From NCBI GenBank assembly GCA_026414605.1, contig JAOAIP010000011.1, forward strand, positions 1 to 57,079: 57,079 nt of DNA, written 5' to 3'. The DNA comes from Bacteroidia bacterium (GTDB taxonomy: Bacteria > Bacteroidota > Bacteroidia > B-17B0 > Aurantibacillaceae). The notes under the pieces were generated by a model, which was not told the origin of the DNA, ran no database searches, and worked only from the letters and a program-made list of their open reading frames with translations. The position numbers were made by a program, and so were the translations under genes. Shown piece after piece: positions 35,087-44,531 of the stretch (its first letter is position 1; each line of letters opens with the position of its first letter).

Positions 35087-36000
35087 ATACAGATAAGCAA
35101 TATGGTACTGTTCTTGCTGCTATTGACATTGGTAGCAATGCTATTAGATTATTATTATCTCGTGTATTTGAAGATAAAAACATTGTTTTATTCCACAAAG
35201 AAGAACTCATACGAATGGCTATTCGTTTAGGAGAAGATGTTTTTTTACAAGGCAAAATTTCAGATGAAAAAATTCAACGACTCATTTATGCAATGAGAGC
35301 GTATTATAATATTATGCAAGTGTACAATGTCAAAGCATACAAAGCCGTGGCTACCAGTGCAATGCGTGATGCATCCAATGGCAAAGATGTTATTAAAATT
35401 TTAGAACAAGAAACACAAATTAAAATAGAGATATTAGACGGAAAAACAGAAGCCAATCTTATCTTTGCCAATCACATTGAAGAGTTATTAGATCCTGATA
35501 AAGCATATATGTACATTGATGTAGGCGGTGGAAGTACTGAAATTACTATTTACAACAAGCACAAAGTAGTTGCTTCTAAATCCTTTAACATAGGAACATT
35601 GCGGTTATTGTACAACAAAGTAGATGAGTCCGTATGGGATGATATGAAACAATGGATTAAAAAACACACGCAAGGCATTTATCCTTTATACGCTATTGGT
35701 TCTGGCGGAAATATCAATAAGTTATACAAGATGAGTGGTAAAAAGGAAAACAAATCTTTAGGATATAACAAATTGAAAGGAATATACGAAATGTTACAAT
35801 CATACACCTATGAAGAACGAATGAAATTATTAGGATTAAAGCCCGACAGAGCCGATGTAATTGTACCTGCCGCAAAAATTTATCTCACTGCTATGAAAAC
35901 AGCCGATATAGATAAAATTTATGTCCCACAAATTGGCTTGTCAGATGGAGTTATTCATCAATTGTATGAAGATCTGAAAAAACAAGAATCTTCCAAATAA
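35083..36000 (+). CDS. Ppx/GppA-family exopolyphosphatase
   Basis: A 305-residue member of the ASKHA-fold Ppx/GppA family, which removes phosphate from polyphosphate ends or pppGpp. The N-terminal phosphate-binding loop AAIDIGSNAIRLLL is at about 11-24 and the second loop YIDVGGGSTEITI at about 143-155. Only the two-lobe catalytic core is present, without the C-terminal HD-like domain of E. coli Ppx, as in many Bacteroidota. It overlaps ppk1 by four bases and is followed by cdaA after 12 bases, so it is the middle gene of a three-gene unit. Confidence 0.93.
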   Translation: MNTDKQYGTVLAAIDIGSNAIRLLLSRVFEDKNIVLFHKEELIRMAIRLGEDVFLQGKISDEKIQRLIYAMRAYYNIMQVYNVKAYKAVATSAMRDASNGKDVIKILEQETQIKIEILDGKTEANLIFANHIEELLDPDKAYMYIDVGGGSTEITIYNKHKVVASKSFNIGTLRLLYNKVDESVWDDMKQWIKKHTQGIYPLYAIGSGGNINKLYKMSGKKENKSLGYNKLKGIYEMLQSYTYEERMKLLGLKPDRADVIVPAAKIYLTAMKTADIDKIYVPQIGLSDGVIHQLYEDLKKQESSK

Positions 36001-36012
36001 CAAGCGATAGTT

Positions 36013-36807
36013 ATGAATGAAGCCGAAAATACGAATATACTGCATATCGGATGGACAGATGCTCTTGATATTCTTTTAGTAGCAATTCTTTTGTATGTAT
36101 TGTATAATCTTATAAAGGGCACTTCTGCTGTTCGTATTTTTTGGGGATTAGCCGTAATTTATATTATTTGGGTTATTGTATCTGCATTGGATTTCAAATT
36201 GTTGAGTTCTATAATGGGAAAATTTATCAATGTAGGTATCATCACAATTATAATTATATTTCAACAAGAATTACGAAAGTTTTTATTACTCATTGGTACT
36301 TCCGATTTTTGGAAAAAGCATTATAGTGTTTTCAAAATCAAAGAAGCATTTAGAGATACAATCACTACAAATATCCCACTCAATGAAATTCAAGAAGCGT
36401 GTTTTAATATGGGAAGAAATAAAACAGGTGCACTTATTGTTTTGTATCAAAAAGACGATTTAATTTTATACGAACAATCGGGATTACCTGTTCATGCTCC
36501 TGTTACAGAGTATATGCTGGAAAGTATTTTTTATAAAAATGCACCAATGCACGATGGGGCTGTCATTATAAAGAATAATGTGATTGTGGCGGCTAAATGT
36601 ATTTTGCCCATTAGTGAATCCCCAGAAATACCGGCTCATGCAGGAACAAGACACAGAGCGGCTCTTGGAATCACTGAACAAACCGATGCTGTGGCTATAT
36701 CTGTAAGTGAACAAACAGGAAGTATTTCTATTGCTAAAAGCGGAAAACTTTATTACAATGTTTCGCACAAAGAATTTATCCCACTATTGGAAAAGTTATT
36801 GAAGTAA
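36013..36807 (+). CDS. cdaA: Diadenylate cyclase CdaA (c-di-AMP synthase)
   Basis: A 264-residue membrane-bound enzyme that joins two ATP molecules into c-di-AMP, a messenger for osmolyte, potassium and cell-wall control. Three N-terminal helices (about 17-35, 42-58, 72-84) are followed by the DAC domain with the catalytic DGA motif at 181-183 (PMHDGAVI) and RHR at 213-215 (GTRHRAALG). The regulator CdaR (YbbR) and GlmM, its usual neighbours in Firmicutes, are absent. It follows ppx by 12 bases and converges with the RNA methyltransferase gene after 5 bases. Confidence 0.95.
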   Translation: MNEAENTNILHIGWTDALDILLVAILLYVLYNLIKGTSAVRIFWGLAVIYIIWVIVSALDFKLLSSIMGKFINVGIITIIIIFQQELRKFLLLIGTSDFWKKHYSVFKIKEAFRDTITTNIPLNEIQEACFNMGRNKTGALIVLYQKDDLILYEQSGLPVHAPVTEYMLESIFYKNAPMHDGAVIIKNNVIVAAKCILPISESPEIPAHAGTRHRAALGITEQTDAVAISVSEQTGSISIAKSGKLYYNVSHKEFIPLLEKLLK

Positions 36808-36812
36808 TTAAA

Positions 36813-38159
36813 TTATTCAATATCCTTTAATATCCGCCATTCTGTAGGAAAGTAATTGTTGATTCTATTTTCTAAAACCTTTACCCATCCTAATCCGCAC
36901 TCTTGATATTGTACTAAATAAATTCCTTTGGGTAAATCTAACCTTAAATTTTCTTTCTTTAAAAATTGTTGTGCTTCTGTAAGCGACAAATTTATTTTAG
37001 GTAATTGAGAATTTAAATGAATAGAAAGGGCTAATTCTGCGGCAGGCATATAATGTGGATGTTCAGATATGGTTGTACCTATACCTATAAATTTTAATGG
37101 GAACGATAACAATCCCTCTGATTTTTTTGATGCCAAATAAAATTTTTTCTGCCATTGAATAATCGTATGAGAATCTTTAATAGCAATGTATTCTTTGAAT
37201 GGTGTTTTATCAAGAGACGACTTTGAAATATCTTTTTGTTTTGATAAAAAGGATGTTGAGTGATGGTTTGTATTTACTTTTTTCTGAAATACAGAATAAA
37301 AAAAACCTTCTGATGGTGTAAGATGTGGAAAGAAGCGAATACCTCTTTCTGTCTTAATAATACCGGTATTTTCGGGCACAGGAATATTAACTAACTCAAA
37401 TCCATTTTGCAAAATAAATTCTGCAATATCTTCATTTTCTTCTGTAGTGAAAGAACAAGTGCTATAAATTAAATAGCCATTTTCTTGAATGCTTGAAAAT
37501 AAATTGGATAGTATTTGCTTTTGTCGTGTTACACACTGTTCAATAAGTTGTTCATTAAATGAATGTATCCATTCGGGGTATTTCCTAAATAATCCAGATC
37601 CTGTACAAGGGGCATCGCATATTACAAGATCAAAAGAATTATTTATTTCTTTGAATTTATCCGTAGCATTATTACTTACAATAAAATTACTTTTTCCCCA
37701 TTTACTTAAATTGTAATGTAAAATTTTAGCACGATTAAAATTAATCTCATTACTTAATAACAATCCATTTTCACTTAAATAATTGCTAATAATCACAGAT
37801 TTACCACCAGGTGCAGCGGCTATATCTAATACTATTCCTTGCTTGTCTATATTTAATGTTTCTAACAAATACTCTAAAAACATTGAAGAACTATCCATCA
37901 CATAATATGATCCAGCATAAAATAAAGGATCTGAATAAAACGTCGGACGATGCGATAAATAGTAAGCATCCTTTGCCCACACTACTTTATTTGCATCATC
38001 AATTTCAAAACTCAGTTTTGTTTTATCCTTAATTTTATTAGGATTAATTTTTATAGCAGTATGCGGAACTCCTGAATGGGCTTTTAAAAATGCTTTTTCA
38101 TCAATTGAAACGGATTTTTGAATACTTTTTAATAATAACGAAAACGCAGGATGAGTCAT
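36813..38159 (-). CDS. RsmF-like rRNA/tRNA m5C methyltransferase
   Basis: A 448-residue NOL1/NOP2/Sun-type RNA cytosine-5 methyltransferase. The SAM-binding loop is AAAPGGKS (114-121), the two cysteines are Cys185 in DAPCTGSGLF and Cys235 in YSTCSF, which act as release and nucleophile residues. The C-terminal part (about 300-448) resembles the RsmF PUA-like extension, with ending PTEWRILKD. This favours a 16S rRNA target, as in RsmF, over RsmB, which carries an NusB-like N-terminus missing here. It is 10 bases downstream of nadK on the same strand. Confidence 0.9.
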   Translation of the reverse strand: MTHPAFSLLLKSIQKSVSIDEKAFLKAHSGVPHTAIKINPNKIKDKTKLSFEIDDANKVVWAKDAYYLSHRPTFYSDPLFYAGSYYVMDSSSMFLEYLLETLNIDKQGIVLDIAAAPGGKSVIISNYLSENGLLLSNEINFNRAKILHYNLSKWGKSNFIVSNNATDKFKEINNSFDLVICDAPCTGSGLFRKYPEWIHSFNEQLIEQCVTRQKQILSNLFSSIQENGYLIYSTCSFTTEENEDIAEFILQNGFELVNIPVPENTGIIKTERGIRFFPHLTPSEGFFYSVFQKKVNTNHHSTSFLSKQKDISKSSLDKTPFKEYIAIKDSHTIIQWQKKFYLASKKSEGLLSFPLKFIGIGTTISEHPHYMPAAELALSIHLNSQLPKINLSLTEAQQFLKKENLRLDLPKGIYLVQYQECGLGWVKVLENRINNYFPTEWRILKDIE

Positions 38160-38169
38160 ACATTTTAAT

Positions 38170-39060
38170 TCAGAATCTTTTATCTGTTCCCCAATACAAC
38201 TTATTTCTTAACGAATCAAAAAAATGATAGGGATGTGGAACTACTAAATGAAACAAATTTGATGCTCTACCAATACGAATTGTTTCTTTTGTAAAGTCCA
38301 GATTTAATGAATACGTGCGAGCGTCCATTGACAAAGTATATTGCGGATTTCTTCCGTAAATTTTAAAAGATAAAATATGATGATTAGATATCACAATGGG
38401 TCTTGCATTAAGAGAGTGTGAAGCAATAGGTGTAATAATAAAAGCATTAAGATTGGGCTCTACTATAGGACCGCCGCAACTCAACGAGTATGCTGTAGAA
38501 CCTGTAGCAGTTGAAATAATTACGCCATCAGAAAAAATCGTAGTCAAATAAGTATCGTCAATCATTACATCAATATACAACATAGAAGAGACGCCACGTT
38601 TGTGAATAACAATTTCATTTAAAGCGTAATGAATATCTTGCACTTGTTCAGTAGGATACAATAGTTCTATAAGATGTCTTTTATCAATAGTATATTGTTT
38701 ATCAATAATGAGTTGAACAGCATCTGCCACATTCTCTTTGAAGTCATAAGTTAAAAAGCCCAATTTTCCTGTATTGATGCCAAATACAGGAATAGGTAAG
38801 TGTTTAATAAGTGTAAGCGTTTCTAACAATGTACCATCGCCACCTAAACTTAATAGTATATCAATTTTATTTTTTGTGAAATCATCAGTTGTACATAAGA
38901 TAGGCACATCCAAGGCAAGTTGAAAAGTATCTTTTAAAAATCTATAAAAAGATTCACAAATAAAAAGTTGCGAATGGTATTGCTTTAATTTTTCATAAAT
39001 AGCCAAAACATATTCTGGTTTATTGGCTAATGTATTTCTTCCATATAAGGCAACGTTCAT
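38170..39060 (-). CDS. nadK: NAD kinase
   Basis: A 296-residue NAD kinase, the only route to NADP. The diagnostic GGDGT is at 73-77 within LLSLGGDGTLLETL, the second signature is GSTAYSLSCGGPIVEPN (near 180-196), and the NE pair appears as ALNEIVIHK. Length is normal. It is the first gene of a pair with the RNA methyltransferase (10-base gap) and is preceded by a 101-base gap after polA. Confidence 0.96.
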   Translation of the reverse strand: MNVALYGRNTLANKPEYVLAIYEKLKQYHSQLFICESFYRFLKDTFQLALDVPILCTTDDFTKNKIDILLSLGGDGTLLETLTLIKHLPIPVFGINTGKLGFLTYDFKENVADAVQLIIDKQYTIDKRHLIELLYPTEQVQDIHYALNEIVIHKRGVSSMLYIDVMIDDTYLTTIFSDGVIISTATGSTAYSLSCGGPIVEPNLNAFIITPIASHSLNARPIVISNHHILSFKIYGRNPQYTLSMDARTYSLNLDFTKETIRIGRASNLFHLVVPHPYHFFDSLRNKLYWGTDKRF

Positions 39061-39161
39061 AGGGTAGAGGATATAGTAAATTGAAATAATCTATGATTAT
39101 GAAGATATATTGCTTCAAAAATACTAATAAATCTGCTTATATTTTGTTGAGAAAAATTTTT

Positions 39162-41981
39162 CTAATGTGCTTCCAGCCAATTTTTGCCAATACCGATATT
39201 TACTTCAATGGGTACTTCAAGTGGTAAGGCATTTTGCATTTCTTTTTTAACTATATCTTTGACTATTTCTATTTCATTTTTTGGCACTTCAAAAATCAAT
39301 TCGTCGTGAATTTGTAGTAATAATTTTGTTTGTAAATGGTGTTTTTTTAGTTGTTGGTATATTCGTATCATTGCTATTTTAATCATATCGGCGGCTGTTC
39401 CTTGAATGGGTGTGTTGATGGCTATTCGTTCTGCATTTGCACGAACTGTGGCATTCGCAGAATGAATATCGGGTATCCATCGTTTTCTACCAAATAATGT
39501 TTCTGTATAACCTTTTTCTTTGGCAGATGCAATTAAATCGTCCATTAACTTTTTGATAGCAGGGTATTTTTCAAAATAATTTTGAATCAGGTTTTTGGCT
39601 TCTGTTCGTGATATATTGAGTGCTTCTGCCAAGCCAAAAGCCCCTTGACCATAGATAATTCCAAAATTTACACTTTTGGCTTTATGTCGCATTTCTTTAG
39701 TTACTTCGTTTTCATCTACACCATAAATTTTGGCGGCTGTAGATGTATGTATATCTTTGTGATGATGAAAAGCATCCATCATTGATTTATCTTTGCTCAA
39801 TGATGCTACTATTCGCAATTCTATTTGGGAATAATCAGCACTTAATAAGACAACATCTTCATTGCTTGCTATAAATGCTTTTCTTACTTGTTGACCTAAT
39901 TCAGAACGGATAGGAATGTTTTGCAAATTAGGATTATCACTACTTAATCGTCCTGTAGCGGCTACTGTTTGATTGAATGTTGTATGTAGTCGTCCTGTTT
40001 TAGGATTAATCATTTTGGGCAAAGCATCTACATAAGTACTTTTAAGTTTAGTTAATTCTCTATAATTCAAAATTTCTTCTACGATGATATGTTTGTCTTT
40101 TAGTTTTAATAACACATCTTCACCTGTAGCGTATTGCCCTGTTTTTTTGGTCTTTTTGGGGGCTTCTATAATTTTGAGATAATCAAATAATATCTCGCCC
40201 ACTTGCTTTGGTGAAGCGATATTAAATTTTCTTCCTGCATGATGATAAATACTATGTTCAATTTGAACCAGTCGTTCTTCTATTTGATGCGATAATTTTT
40301 TTAAAAAGGGGACATCAATGCTTACGCCGTTTCTTTCCATTTCTACAAGCACAGGGATGAGCGGCATTTCAATGTCATAAAAAACTTTTTCGGTTTTTGT
40401 TTCTTGTAATTTTTTTTCTAATATCTTTTTTAGTTGAAAAGCAATGTCTGCATCTTCTGCTGCATAATCTTTTATAGCATTGCCATCTAATACACTCATA
40501 CTCAATTGTCCGCTTTTTTTTGAACCAATAAGTGTATCTATTTTTATGGGTGAATATCGCAAATAGGTCTCTGCTAAATAGTTTAAATTGTGTTTATTAT
40601 CATCAGGGTTAATTAAGAAGTGAGCCACCATTGTATCCCATAGTTGGCAATGAATAGAGATATTGTGATTAAGCAATATATGATAATCGTATTTGATGTT
40701 TTGTCCGATAAGTGTTTTGTGTTTGTCTTTGAATAGTGTTTGAAGGTTGTTCAAAATCTTTTCGGCTTCGGGATTATTGAATAAATGAACATAATAAGCC
40801 CGATGGGGATCAAATGAAAAAGACATTCCTACTAACTTTGCTGAAATAGGGTTTAACTCTGTTGTTTCGGTATCAAATGAAAAAGCATCGTTTTCTTTTA
40901 GTTCTTCTAATAATTTTTTGTAGTGATTATCTTCTGTACTTTCTATTAAATAATAGTGATGTTGAACTTCGTTGATTGTTTTAAGTTCTGCAATATCTTC
41001 ATTAGATGTGCTTGTATGCTTGGATTCAGAAGCATTTTGTTTATCAGCAAAGGAAAACAAAGAAGGTGTTTCGGCTTTAATTTCTTTTCCCCATTCTAAA
41101 ACTTGAACGGCTAATCTCTTAAATTCTAATTCTTTGAATACTTCTAATAATTTATCTTTATGGATATTTTTGACTTTTAAATCTTCAAGAGAGAAATCTA
41201 TAGGAACATCAGTATTAATAGTGGCTAATTGTCTTGATAAAAATGCTTGTTCTTTGTATTCAATGAGTTTGTCTTTTAATTTTCCTTTCACTTCATCAAT
41301 ATGTTTGTAAATGTTTTCAATACTTCCAAATTGATGAATAAGTTGAGCCGCTGTTTTTTCACCAATGCCAGGCACACCAGGTATATTATCAGATGTGTCG
41401 CCCATCAATCCTAAAATATCAATAATCTGTTCGGGCTTTTGAATTTGCCATTTTTCACATACTTTTTTGACATCCACTACTTCTGCATCGTCGCCACTTC
41501 TGCCTGGCTTATAAATAAATATCCTATCGTTTAATAATTGCCCATAATCCTTATCTGCAGAAACAATGTATACATAATAATGCTTTTTACTCAATTGCAC
41601 TGCCATTGTGCCAATAATATCATCGGCTTCATAACCATCTTTTGAAATAGAATGGATATTTAAACCTTCAATAATTTTGTGAATGTAAGGCAAATTGTTG
41701 ATGATATCTTCAGGGGTTTCTTGTCTTTGGGCTTTGTATTCTTTGAATTGAATATGGCGTTCGGTAGGGGCTTTGGTATCAAAGGCAATAGCAATGTGTG
41801 ATGCTTGTTCATTTTTCAAAATATGCAATAACGAGTTTGTAAATCCAAACGCTGCCGATGTATTAAGCCCTTTTGAATTTATTAAAGGATTGCGAATAAA
41901 AGCATAATACGAACGATAAATCAGAGCCATTGCATCTACTAAAAAAATCTTATTATCTACAGGTAATGAAAGCATAGCCAT
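39162..41981 (-). CDS. polA: DNA polymerase I
   Basis: A 939-residue family A polymerase for Okazaki fragment processing and repair. Domains are the 5' nuclease with FLVDAMALIYRSYYAF and DNIPGVPGIGEKTA (about 1-290), a 3'-5' exonuclease with DTETTEL, GQNIKYDYH and AEDADIAF (about 345-530), so proofreading residues are present, and the polymerase with SADYSQIELRI, RHKAKSVNFGIIYG and LLQIHDELIFEV (about 560-939). It is complete. A partial -7 element, TATATTTC on the minus strand (41992-41999), lies 10 bases before the start. A second ATG two codons in is also possible. Confidence 0.97.
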   Translation of the reverse strand: MAMLSLPVDNKIFLVDAMALIYRSYYAFIRNPLINSKGLNTSAAFGFTNSLLHILKNEQASHIAIAFDTKAPTERHIQFKEYKAQRQETPEDIINNLPYIHKIIEGLNIHSISKDGYEADDIIGTMAVQLSKKHYYVYIVSADKDYGQLLNDRIFIYKPGRSGDDAEVVDVKKVCEKWQIQKPEQIIDILGLMGDTSDNIPGVPGIGEKTAAQLIHQFGSIENIYKHIDEVKGKLKDKLIEYKEQAFLSRQLATINTDVPIDFSLEDLKVKNIHKDKLLEVFKELEFKRLAVQVLEWGKEIKAETPSLFSFADKQNASESKHTSTSNEDIAELKTINEVQHHYYLIESTEDNHYKKLLEELKENDAFSFDTETTELNPISAKLVGMSFSFDPHRAYYVHLFNNPEAEKILNNLQTLFKDKHKTLIGQNIKYDYHILLNHNISIHCQLWDTMVAHFLINPDDNKHNLNYLAETYLRYSPIKIDTLIGSKKSGQLSMSVLDGNAIKDYAAEDADIAFQLKKILEKKLQETKTEKVFYDIEMPLIPVLVEMERNGVSIDVPFLKKLSHQIEERLVQIEHSIYHHAGRKFNIASPKQVGEILFDYLKIIEAPKKTKKTGQYATGEDVLLKLKDKHIIVEEILNYRELTKLKSTYVDALPKMINPKTGRLHTTFNQTVAATGRLSSDNPNLQNIPIRSELGQQVRKAFIASNEDVVLLSADYSQIELRIVASLSKDKSMMDAFHHHKDIHTSTAAKIYGVDENEVTKEMRHKAKSVNFGIIYGQGAFGLAEALNISRTEAKNLIQNYFEKYPAIKKLMDDLIASAKEKGYTETLFGRKRWIPDIHSANATVRANAERIAINTPIQGTAADMIKIAMIRIYQQLKKHHLQTKLLLQIHDELIFEVPKNEIEIVKDIVKKEMQNALPLEVPIEVNIGIGKNWLEAH

Positions 41982-42377
41982 TATTTTATGCGAAATATAC
42001 AGAAAAGAAAAATACGGATAAAACGCATTATTGTATAAACAATTAGTTATGCTTTGTCAATTATTATTTTTAAGGCGTGTCTCTCACCGCATCTCTCACG
42101 CTAATATAAAAGTTTGAATGTTCAGAAAGTTTTTGTCAATAGAACTTTAAATCCCTAAAAGCAGTTTACCTTGTTAGTTACTCGTATGTTCTATTTACCA
42201 CAAAGAACACAAAGAAAAAATTAGTGGAAAGTTGAAAGTGAAAAGTAGTATAACGCTACATCATTAAATTGAAAAAATTCCTTCTACTTTCAAACTTTAA
42301 ACTTTTCACTTTCTACTTTTAACTAATAACTAAGCATTAAACATTATTTCCTTATATTGGGGCACTAAAAAATAATT
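41982..42377. other. 396-base intergenic region with inverted and direct repeats
   Basis: No gene was found between divergent polA and the phosphohexomutase gene. A perfect 13-base inverted repeat (42234-42246 and 42301-42313) encloses about 54 bases, and the right half belongs to an ACTTTC-rich run extending to about 42330. TCTCTCAC occurs twice 12 bases apart (42080 and 42092). The sequence CACTTTCTACTTT is shared exactly with 13165-13177. Confidence 0.5.
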
Positions 42378-43787
42378 ATGACAAAAATAAAATTTGGCAC
42401 AGACGGTTGGCGTGCAATTATTGCCGACGATTTTACAGTTGAAAATGTAGCAAGAGTAACAGAAGGCGTAGCAAAATGGTTATTAAAACATTTTACAAAA
42501 CCATCGGTTGTGGTTGGCTACGATTGTCGTTTTGGTGGAAAATTATTTACTGAAACCATAGCCAAAGTATTGGTCCATCACCATATCAAAGTGATAATGG
42601 ACAAGCAGTTTGTTTCAACACCCATGATATCGTTAGCCACATTAAAAAACAATGCTTCTCTTGGAATTATCATCACCGCAAGTCATAATCCCCCTGAATA
42701 CAATGGTTACAAATTAAAAGGAAAATACGGTGGTCCATTATTACCTGAAAAAATTGAAGAAGTAGAAGCCCTGATACCCGATACGATTAAAACAGATTAC
42801 AAATATACATCCCTAAAAAATGCAGAAGACAAAGGATTATTGGTTTATCAAAATTTTGAAGATCTTTATTACAATCACGTGACTCAACATTTTGATTTAA
42901 ATGCCATTAAAAACTCGGGATTAAAGTTTGCTTACGACAGTATGTACGGGGCAGGACAAAATATTATGTATCGCTTATTCCCTTATATTGTGCATTTGCA
43001 TAAACAATACAATCCTTCATTTTATGGACAAGCCCCAGAGCCGATATTAAGAAACTTACAAGAGTTTCAAAAGTTTATTCAAAAACACGGGCATATCAAT
43101 TGTGGATTATGCACAGATGGGGATGCCGATAGAATTGGTTTATTTGATAGCAAAGGCAATTTTGTAGATTCTCATCATATTATTTTACTATTGATAAAAT
43201 ATCTTGCAGAAGTCAAAAAATATAAAGGTAAAATTGTAACGGCTACTTCTACAACACCAAGAGTTCATAAGTTAGCCAAACATCTTGGATTGGAAGTGAT
43301 TACTGTTCCTATTGGATTTAAGCACATTGCTAAATATATGATTACAGACGATGTATTGCTTGGTGGAGAAGAAAGCGGTGGCATTGCTATCAAAGGACAT
43401 ATTCCCGAAAGAGACGGTATATGGATGGGGCTGACGATTTGGGAATATATGGCAAAAAGCCAAAAAACATTAGAAGAATTAATCCAAGATGTTTATAAGA
43501 TAACAGGAAAATTTGCTTACTATCGTTACGATTTGCACATTGATGAAGATTTAAAACAACGGATCATTAGTAATTGCAAAGCAGGAAAATACACAAGTTT
43601 TGGAAAATATAAAGTAGTAGCCGTAGATACACTTGATGGGTATAAGTATTATTTGAACAATGAACAATGGGTAATGCTACGAGCAAGTGGCACAGAACCA
43701 TTATTAAGAATTTACGGAGAAAGTGATACACATCAACACGTAATAGAATTACTTGATACTGTCAAAGAAATTGTTTTAAATGCTTAA
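42378..43787 (+). CDS. Phosphoglucomutase/phosphomannomutase family protein
   Basis: A 469-residue alpha-D-phosphohexomutase that interconverts sugar 1- and 6-phosphates for nucleotide-sugar and glycan synthesis. The opening KFGTDGWR loop, the phosphoserine loop TASHNPPEYNGYK with Ser102, the metal loop DGDADRIG near 250, the sugar-binding GEESGG near 335, and the C-terminal phosphate-binding RASGTEPLLRIY are all present. Substrate choice between glucose and mannose phosphates cannot be settled from motifs. Its stop overlaps the ATG of pssA by one base (TAATG), a clear coupling signal. Confidence 0.93.
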   Translation: MTKIKFGTDGWRAIIADDFTVENVARVTEGVAKWLLKHFTKPSVVVGYDCRFGGKLFTETIAKVLVHHHIKVIMDKQFVSTPMISLATLKNNASLGIIITASHNPPEYNGYKLKGKYGGPLLPEKIEEVEALIPDTIKTDYKYTSLKNAEDKGLLVYQNFEDLYYNHVTQHFDLNAIKNSGLKFAYDSMYGAGQNIMYRLFPYIVHLHKQYNPSFYGQAPEPILRNLQEFQKFIQKHGHINCGLCTDGDADRIGLFDSKGNFVDSHHIILLLIKYLAEVKKYKGKIVTATSTTPRVHKLAKHLGLEVITVPIGFKHIAKYMITDDVLLGGEESGGIAIKGHIPERDGIWMGLTIWEYMAKSQKTLEELIQDVYKITGKFAYYRYDLHIDEDLKQRIISNCKAGKYTSFGKYKVVAVDTLDGYKYYLNNEQWVMLRASGTEPLLRIYGESDTHQHVIELLDTVKEIVLNA

Positions 43788-44527
43788 TGAACATGCGTAA
43801 ATTTATTTCTTGGTTACCAAATGCTATTACATTAGTAAATCTCTTTTGTGGAAGTATCGCCATTGTGGCATTGTTAGAAGAAAATTATTCAAAAGTTTTA
43901 CTGATGGTCAGTATTTCCTTAATTGCTGATTTTTTGGATGGTTTAGTTGCAAGATCATTAAAAGCCCAATCGCTTATTGGAAAAGATTTGGATAGTTTAG
44001 CAGACCTTGTTACCTTTGGACTTTTGCCTTCGCTTATTCTTTATCATTTAGCAGAACAACAAGAACATTCTATTTGGAATTATATATGCTTTTTGGTAGT
44101 GTTATTTTCTGCTATACGATTAGCCCGTTTTAATCACGACACAAGGCAATCTTATTATTTTATTGGCTTACCCACGCCAGCAAATGCTTTATTAATTTTA
44201 TCTTTATTAGTATTTTTAATTTATGAAAATCCTGAAATAAGCGAACATTCTGCTGTATTAAAATGGAATGCCGTATTTTTTTCAAAAATCATTTATTCCA
44301 CCAAAGCCATTAGAATTTGGGCTATACTTTCTGCTCTGCTATTAGTGTTACCTATCAATTTAATTTCATTGAAATTTACAAAACTTACTTTGAAAGAAAC
44401 CAAACACCAATGGATATTACTTATTGGAATACTATTGATTTTATTGATATTTGGAAAGTTTGCATTATTTTGGATAATGCTTTGGTACTTGATATGGTCT
44501 TTGATTTGGTATTATGTTATAGTATAA
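43787..44527 (+). CDS. pssA: CDP-diacylglycerol-serine O-phosphatidyltransferase
   Basis: A 246-residue integral membrane enzyme that makes phosphatidylserine, the precursor of phosphatidylethanolamine. The CDP-alcohol phosphotransferase signature D-G-x2-A-R-x8-G-x3-D-x3-D is seen as DGLVARSLKAQSLIGKDLDSLAD (read in two parts), with about seven hydrophobic helices. Its start overlaps the preceding mutase gene by one base. The type II small form of the enzyme is usual for this phylum. The psd gene is not in the window. It ends 4 bases before hemH on the opposite strand. Confidence 0.93.
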   Translation: MNMRKFISWLPNAITLVNLFCGSIAIVALLEENYSKVLLMVSISLIADFLDGLVARSLKAQSLIGKDLDSLADLVTFGLLPSLILYHLAEQQEHSIWNYICFLVVLFSAIRLARFNHDTRQSYYFIGLPTPANALLILSLLVFLIYENPEISEHSAVLKWNAVFFSKIIYSTKAIRIWAILSALLLVLPINLISLKFTKLTLKETKHQWILLIGILLILLIFGKFALFWIMLWYLIWSLIWYYVIV

Positions 44528-44531
44528 ATTT

